DNA of 5,237 bases, from assembly GCA_905236265.1 (NCBI GenBank), contig CAJOOV010000048.1, forward strand, positions 1 to 5,237. Reading direction: 5' to 3'. Position 1 is the stretch's first letter. Each line of letters starts with the position of its first letter. The notes beneath the pieces are model-generated. The model was not told the DNA's origin. It was given only the letters and a program-made list of their open reading frames with translations, and did no database searches. Below are positions 1 through 3,528 of the stretch, in pieces. The position numbers and the translations under genes were made by a program. Origin of the DNA: an uncultured Oscillospiraceae bacterium. Its GTDB lineage: Bacteria; Bacillota; Clostridia; Oscillospirales; Oscillospiraceae.

Positions 1-1697
1 GAAAGTACGGCAGCATCACCCTGACTGCCCAGTGGGCGGCAAAAGAGTATACCATCCAGTTTGTTACAGATCAAGGCTTGAAAGACGAAAAATATAAGAC
101 AACAGATGATAAGACTTTGTATGACTTCTTCCACTTTGACGTCAATCCGGGTCACACCTTCGACGGTTGGAAGGCTACGGCTGTAGAAGGAACGTGGGAA
201 CTGAATAAGGTTTACGAAACCGGCTTCAATGTACTGAATCAGTATGGCGATGTCACGCTGACTGCCCTGTTCAATACCATTGAGTATACTATTACCTATG
301 AACTGGACGGCGGCACGGTGAACGGGACGAACCCGGAAACCTATACGGTGGAGTCTGACAATATCACGCTGGTGAATCCCACCAAGCTGGGCTATACCTT
401 CGTTGGCTGGAGCGGAACAGGTCTGACAGGCGAGAATAACACCACTGTTACTATTAGCTCCGGCAGCACCGGTAACCGCAGCTACACTGCAAACTGGACG
501 AAGGATACCTACAACATCAACTATTCCGGTGTTGAAGGCGCTACATTCACTGCCTCTAACCCTGTCACCTATCAGGTTGACACTCCTGACATCACCCTGA
601 CGAACCCGGAGAAGAAGGGGTATAACTTCCTCGGCTGGAGCGGTACGGATTTAACTGGCACAGCGAATACTGCCGTTACGATTACCACGGGCAGCACCGG
701 CGACCGTGCCTATACCGCCAACTGGGAGCCGATTACCTACCATGTGAAATACTACAAATACCCGGTGGATGTCGTTCCCAATGAGGTGCTTCCTGAGGGT
801 GACAAGACCTACACGATTGAGGATCAAACTGACCCCACCGATCCTGAGGTTCCCGACAAGCCGGGATATGACAAGCGGTGGAGCGATCACCCCATTGACC
901 ATGAAAACCCCACTAACATCAATGTCTACCCGGAATACACGCCTCATGTCTACACCATTACCTTCAACCCTGACGGCGGCGCAGCAATTGCTGTTGACAA
1001 TAGCAACGGCATCAATGAGTCCAATAAAATGACCTATACCATTGAGTCCGGCTACACTCTGCCCGTCACCACGAAGGGACTGTTCCAGTTTAAGGGCTGG
1101 AAGGTTACCACTGCCGGCGGAAACTGGGAGGCCGACACTCTGGTGAACAACGGAACTGCTGTTACCGGAAAGTACGGCGATGTAACCCTGACCGCACAGT
1201 GGGCTTTCCCGCTGACGCTGGAAGTGGAGGAGTATAAGTATGCTGCAAGCGGCTACCGGATGCTCCGCATTGATGCAGATGGTCTGGAGGATGGGGAGAT
1301 TTACTCCTATGGCGGCACACCCATGTACTACACCGAAGATGAGAATTACCAGATTGGCGATAGCACCGGTGTATTCTATACTCTGATTCTTGCTGCCAGC
1401 GATTCCCTCACTGTGGAGCAGTACGGCAGCATCACCAAGGCCACCGGAGTGCGTAAGACGATAAATTATAATGGCGACGTTAACGCAGACGGCACCATTA
1501 ACATCGCAGACGCCAACACGATCTTCCAGATGCTTTCCCAGAGCAGCTATGGCGGCTACTACAGCAACGCTCAGTTGAGCGTGGAGCAGCGTCTCGCCTG
1601 CGACCTTGTCAGAGCGACAGCCAATGCGGACCACCGCGGCTCCATTGAGGACGTGAACTATGTGGTCAACATTGTTAACGGCAGATCGAACGGATAA
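1..1697 (+). CDS. InlB B-repeat surface protein with C-terminal dockerin-like module (5' partial)
   Basis: The reading frame enters from the left edge (first full codon at 3) and ends at TAA 1695-1697, giving 564 visible residues. The signal peptide and true start lie upstream; the first in-window start-like codon, TTG at 78, is mid-repeat and not a start. In order: the tail of one B-repeat (YGSITLTAQW), repeats at about residues 12-90, 91-165 and 166-241, a divergent repeat with GYDKRWS at 242-314, another repeat at 315-400, a beta-rich module at 401-486, and a dockerin-like module at 490-564. Typical B-repeat marks are the DGG turn, GYxFxGW and a closing TLTAQW or YTANW. In this family such repeats form extracellular beta stalks of adhesins and other surface proteins. 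There is no LPXTG motif, so attachment probably relies on the C-terminal module. Only one Cys is present. Adhesion or carbohydrate-surface function is inferred; no catalytic domain is visible. Confidence 0.93.
   Translation, partial: KYGSITLTAQWAAKEYTIQFVTDQGLKDEKYKTTDDKTLYDFFHFDVNPGHTFDGWKATAVEGTWELNKVYETGFNVLNQYGDVTLTALFNTIEYTITYELDGGTVNGTNPETYTVESDNITLVNPTKLGYTFVGWSGTGLTGENNTTVTISSGSTGNRSYTANWTKDTYNINYSGVEGATFTASNPVTYQVDTPDITLTNPEKKGYNFLGWSGTDLTGTANTAVTITTGSTGDRAYTANWEPITYHVKYYKYPVDVVPNEVLPEGDKTYTIEDQTDPTDPEVPDKPGYDKRWSDHPIDHENPTNINVYPEYTPHVYTITFNPDGGAAIAVDNSNGINESNKMTYTIESGYTLPVTTKGLFQFKGWKVTTAGGNWEADTLVNNGTAVTGKYGDVTLTAQWAFPLTLEVEEYKYAASGYRMLRIDADGLEDGEIYSYGGTPMYYTEDENYQIGDSTGVFYTLILAASDSLTVEQYGSITKATGVRKTINYNGDVNADGTINIADANTIFQMLSQSSYGGYYSNAQLSVEQRLACDLVRATANADHRGSIEDVNYVVNIVNGRSNG
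3..1202 (+). repeat. InlB-type B-repeat array (protein-level tandem repeats)
   Basis: Successive units of about 75-86 residues end at 35, 272, 497, 725, 944 and 1202. There are two sub-types. Units ending at 35, 272 and 1202 close with YG(S/D)(I/V)TLTA(Q/L)(W/F). Units ending at 497 and 725 share NPEK/NPTK, GWSGT, a VTI segment, GSTG and YTANW, and look like a recent duplication of each other. The unit at 726-944 is divergent, with PDKPGYDKRWS and a closing PEYTP. These match the Listeria-Bacteroides (Flg_new/InlB_B) repeat family by motif recognition, not by a search. Confidence 0.8.
1203..1460 (+). other. Beta-rich module between B-repeats and dockerin-like module
   Basis: About 86 residues with alternating hydrophobic pattern, including YRMLRIDADGL, YSYGGTPMYY and FYTLILAA segments. 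A similar module, with a Y-x-G-x-xMFYS-like centre, is one I recall directly before dockerin-like tails in clostridial InlB-repeat proteins. In cellulosomal proteins X-modules hold this position and stabilise the dockerin; an equivalent role here is inference from position only. Confidence 0.45.
1470..1688 (+). other. Dockerin type I-like C-terminal module
   Basis: The first calcium-loop/F-hand is canonical: DVNADGTINIAD at 1476-1511 followed by a helix (ANTIFQML), with Asp/Asn at loop positions 1, 3, 5, 9 and 12. The second half (1617-1652) aligns as TANADHRGSIED followed by VNYVVNIV. It keeps Asn3, Asp5, Ser9 and Asp12 but has Thr in place of Asp at position 1 and Arg at position 7. The two loops are joined by an unusually long linker (SQSSYGGYYSNAQ and onward). 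Two such segments at the extreme C-terminus of a secreted protein are the layout of type I dockerins, which bind cohesins. Binding here is unproven. Confidence 0.7.
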
Positions 1698-1731
1698 CTG
1701 CAGCGGGTAAAGACCTGAATAGACAATAGCA

Positions 1732-1773
1732 CACAGACCTCTCTCTCTTGCGGGAGAGGGGTCTGTGCGTTTT
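1732..1773 (+). terminator. Hairpin with short T-tract (terminator or attenuator)
   Basis: Bases 1732-1747 pair with 1752-1767 over 16 bp with two G-U wobbles (CACAGACC opposite GGTCTGTG at the base) around a TTGC loop. CG and then TTTT follow at 1770-1773. The stem is strong but the T-tract is short, so termination may be partial. It lies between the first stop codon (1697) and the ribosome binding site of the next gene. It may therefore terminate the first gene, lower expression of the second by incomplete read-through, or protect the upstream mRNA end. Confidence 0.72.
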
Positions 1774-1778
1774 CAAAG

Positions 1779-1784
1779 AAGGGA
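1779..1784 (+). promoter_or_regulatory. Ribosome binding site deciding a TTG start
   Basis: AAGGGA lies 6 nt before TTG 1791. It selects this start, because the next in-frame ATG (codon 58) would remove the whole signal peptide. The nearby ATG at 1808 is in another frame. Confidence 0.7.
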
Positions 1785-1790
1785 CAGGAT

Positions 1791-3167
1791 TTGAAAGGAT
1801 TAAGACGATGGCTGACGACAGCGGGACTGCTGCTGCTGGTGCTTGCGCTGCTGCCGAACTATGCCCACGCAGAAAAGGCGGAGTTTACCTATCGGCTCAC
1901 ATTGGTAGACCAAAATGGGCTGGAGGTGAATAATCCCCGCACGCTCTCCGCCGGGGATAAAATGACAGTGGAGATCGAGCTGAAGCGCAAGGATACGGAC
2001 GCCGCCTCCTATGAAACCTACGGCATGGAGTTCCGGCTGGAGAGTCAGGGGCTGGATTACAACTCTGACGGCGCATCCTTCCGAAACGATACCGAGGTGA
2101 CGAAGCAGGTATTTGACAGCGGGGATTCTGTGGGTTTCGCCTTCTATGACATGGAGCAGAAGGGCGAACGTGTCAACAACCCCGTTCTTGCCGGGCGTTG
2201 GAGCTACACCGTAGAAGACCCCTCCGCCGTTAATATCACGGTTCCGGTTGCACTGCTGTATATGGTAGGCGACAGCGACTCCTATGAGCCGGTGGGAAAT
2301 GCCCGGCTGTTTCTTGACCCCAACGGCGGCACGATTGTGGGAACAGATGTGAGCGGGGAGTACTCCTCCGGAACCATTGTCCAACTGCCTGACGCAGTCA
2401 ACGGAGATTATGTGTTCAAGGGCTGGAGTCTCGGCACACGCATTTTCCGGGGCGGAGATCATTATACCGTCACCGGCGTGACAACCCTCGTCGCCCAGTG
2501 GGAGGGCTTAGAGCGCAACCGTCAGGTGGTCTTTGATCCCAACGGGGGAGCAATCACGGGAACTGATCCCAGCGGCTTGTATGCAGACGGGGAGGTTCTT
2601 GTCATTCCCGGCGCAGAACGTGATGGCTATCGGCTCAGCGGTTGGACGATGGCAGGGGAGGAGTATGCCCCGGAGGACACCTATACGGTAGATAATTCCG
2701 TGGTATTCATCGCCCAGTGGGCTGAGGCGGCTGCTGAAGGGGACGGAGCTGCCCAGAGCCGCTTCGGACAAGGGGCAGGCGCTGCAGCAGGTGTTCTGGG
2801 ATTGTTGTTCCTGTGGTGGCTGATTCTCCTTATCTGGCGGCGGTATGTGCGCTACAGCCTGCTTGACGGCAGTGTGCGGCTGTCCTACAGAGACAGGAAG
2901 CACGTCAGCACTGTCGAGGTCTGGCTGGAGCATGACGATCAGGAGTATCTGCTGGATACCAGTGCAGCGGTGGATTCCGGCGAAAAGCTGAAACAGATCA
3001 ACGGCACCTATGTAGTGCTTGGCATTCGAAAGGGCTTCTATAAGGGCCGTCTCCATGTCACTTACGAAGACGAGAAGGAGCCGAAGGACATCAAGGTGCG
3101 TATCCACGCAAAGAAGAAAGAATACTACGACTCCCAGATAGACCAGAGACAGGAAGGGGAGCGCTGA
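1791..3167 (+). CDS. Type-I membrane protein: beta-rich (possibly cohesin-like) ectodomain, two InlB B-repeats, one TM, cytoplasmic tail
   Basis: 458 residues, complete, TTG start with Shine-Dalgarno 6 nt upstream. Residues 1-27 are a signal peptide: basic KGLRR, a Leu-rich core, cleavage predicted after AHA. Residues 28-168 are a beta-rich domain with AGDKMTVEIEL, YGMEFRLE, VGFAFYDM and VLAGRWSYTV strands. Two B-repeats follow at 171-237 and 245-310, each with FLDPNGG/FDPNGG and closing AQW. A Gly/Ala linker leads to a TM helix at about 330-349 (VLGLLFLWWLILLIW) followed by RRYVR, which by the positive-inside rule puts residues 350-458 in the cytoplasm. That tail is beta-patterned, then Lys-rich. 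There is no cysteine and no sortase signal. It lies 93 bp behind the dockerin-bearing gene, same strand, with no clear promoter of its own, so co-transcription through the hairpin is likely. Proposed role, inferred: membrane anchor or receptor for the upstream protein. A generic surface protein is the alternative. Confidence 0.93.
   Translation: MKGLRRWLTTAGLLLLVLALLPNYAHAEKAEFTYRLTLVDQNGLEVNNPRTLSAGDKMTVEIELKRKDTDAASYETYGMEFRLESQGLDYNSDGASFRNDTEVTKQVFDSGDSVGFAFYDMEQKGERVNNPVLAGRWSYTVEDPSAVNITVPVALLYMVGDSDSYEPVGNARLFLDPNGGTIVGTDVSGEYSSGTIVQLPDAVNGDYVFKGWSLGTRIFRGGDHYTVTGVTTLVAQWEGLERNRQVVFDPNGGAITGTDPSGLYADGEVLVIPGAERDGYRLSGWTMAGEEYAPEDTYTVDNSVVFIAQWAEAAAEGDGAAQSRFGQGAGAAAGVLGLLFLWWLILLIWRRYVRYSLLDGSVRLSYRDRKHVSTVEVWLEHDDQEYLLDTSAAVDSGEKLKQINGTYVVLGIRKGFYKGRLHVTYEDEKEPKDIKVRIHAKKKEYYDSQIDQRQEGER
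1872..2288 (+). other. Candidate cohesin-like ectodomain
   Basis: About 139 residues, the usual cohesin size. The order of motifs resembles a cohesin: an early G-D-x-hydrophobic-x-V-x-hydrophobic strand (AGDKMTVEIEL), a strand like the cohesin 'NxxFxxxYDPxxLE' segment (YGMEFRLESQGLDY), a hydrophobic VGFAFYD strand, and an 'xGxhAxhxhxV'-like strand (NPVLAGRWSYTV) before a final VPVALLYM strand. This is visual fold matching with low identity; other immunoglobulin-like adhesion domains would give a similar pattern. Confidence 0.38.
2301..2720 (+). repeat. Two InlB-type B-repeats in the membrane protein
   Basis: Two units of about 66 residues (2301-2501 and 2523-2720) share an LDPNGG/FDPNGG turn, GTDxSGxY(S/A)xG, GW and a closing (V/I)AQW. 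They place the ectodomain away from the membrane. The B-repeats of the upstream gene are of the same class. Confidence 0.75.
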
Positions 3168-3247
3168 TAACGCTTTTCCGCCCCTGTGGTTTATGACACA
3201 ACAGGTATTGCGGCGCATTCTTTTGTGCCGGTTATCCTGTCATCAGG

Positions 3248-3277
3248 TGCCCGGTCAGTACAACTGACCGGGCATTT
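3248..3277 (+). terminator. Rho-independent terminator after the membrane-protein gene
   Basis: Perfect 12-bp stem, TGCCCGGTCAGT (3248-3259) with ACTGACCGGGCA (3263-3274), ACA loop, followed by TTT. It lies 80 bp after the stop at 3167 and before the promoter of the next gene, so it separates the two transcription units. The T-tract is short. Confidence 0.8.
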
Positions 3278-3364
3278 CATATGTTGAAGACGCTTCTTTT
3301 TCCAGTATTTCGCAATATCCTGTGTCCGATAGGGTTGCTACATCTGTTTTCTTGTGGAAAACCC

Positions 3365-3393
3365 TTGAAATCCGAGTTCAGATGATATACAAT
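3365..3393 (+). promoter_or_regulatory. Sigma-A-type promoter for the downstream surface-protein gene
   Basis: The -35 box TTGAAA (3365-3370) and -10 box TACAAT (3388-3393) are separated by exactly 17 bp in AT-rich DNA. Transcription would start near 3400, leaving a leader of about 130 nt before the ATG at 3529. Five of six bases match consensus in each box. Confidence 0.72.
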
Positions 3394-3413
3394 AAACATG
3401 GATTAGTTTGGAT

Positions 3414-3458
3414 ATTTTATAAGCATGTACGCTTATAAAATGCCTGTTAGCTTATAAA
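3414..3458 (+). promoter_or_regulatory. Palindrome plus third half-site in the leader (candidate operator or RNA hairpin)
   Basis: ATTTTATAAGC (3414-3424) and GCTTATAAAAT (3431-3441) are perfect 11-bp inverted arms around ATGTAC. A third copy, GCTTATAAA, follows at 3450-3458 in the same orientation as the right arm, 19 bp further on. The element lies about +14 to +58 from the predicted start. It has no T-tract, so it is not a terminator. It could bind a dimeric repressor as a roadblock or fold in the mRNA leader. Confidence 0.55.
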
Positions 3459-3514
3459 CACATCGTAGCTGCAGAACTCATTGTGTTGCATACCGACAAT
3501 CTGTGTAAAAGTGG

Positions 3515-3522
3515 AAAGGAGG
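3515..3522 (+). promoter_or_regulatory. Strong ribosome binding site
   Basis: AAAGGAGG, a near-perfect Shine-Dalgarno sequence, ends 6 nt before ATG 3529. It fixes the start of a gene that has no stop codon inside the window. Confidence 0.9.
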
Positions 3523-3528
3523 ATAAAC

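Larger units (their letters stand above)
3168..3528 (+). other. Intergenic regulatory region without a gene
   Basis: These 361 bp hold no supportable gene. From left to right they contain a weak 7-bp hairpin (CGGCGCA 3211-3217 with TGTGCCG 3224-3230), a strong terminator hairpin (3248-3274), an inverted repeat GTTTTC/GAAAAC (3346-3362) just before the promoter, a sigma-A-type promoter (3365-3393), a perfect palindrome plus a third half-site (3414-3458), and the ribosome binding site of the next gene. The part after the terminator is clearly more AT-rich than the flanking genes, as expected for a promoter region. Confidence 0.7.

Noticed and set aside
769..1032. 87-codon plus-strand frame inside the first gene
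   Set aside because: Out-of-frame shadow with a Thr/Pro/Arg-rich product and no start signals.
651..1634. 327-codon open frame on the minus strand
   Set aside because: Mirror-register shadow of the B-repeat/dockerin gene; no ribosome binding site or recognisable motif, and the plus-strand protein is clearly real.
1748..1933. 61-codon plus-strand frame overlapping the start of the membrane-protein gene
   Set aside because: It begins inside the terminator hairpin loop, has no ribosome binding site and is out of frame with the well-supported signal peptide.
1800..3218. Two minus-strand open frames (1800-2462 and 2508-3218)
   Set aside because: Both are mirror-register shadows of the membrane-protein gene, without family motifs.
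3211..3230. Hairpin CGGCGCA/TGTGCCG after the membrane-protein gene
   Set aside because: Seven base pairs with a wobble and no T-tract following; it may fold but cannot be assigned a function.
3286..3301. GAAG-ACG-CTTC followed by TTTTT, a possible second terminator
   Set aside because: The stem is only 4 bp, too weak to support; the 12-bp hairpin at 3248-3274 is the better terminator.
3281..3385. 34-codon ORF (MLKTLLFPVF...) in the intergenic region
   Set aside because: No Shine-Dalgarno; the ATG directly follows the terminator hairpin and the frame ends within the promoter spacer. It is probably chance.
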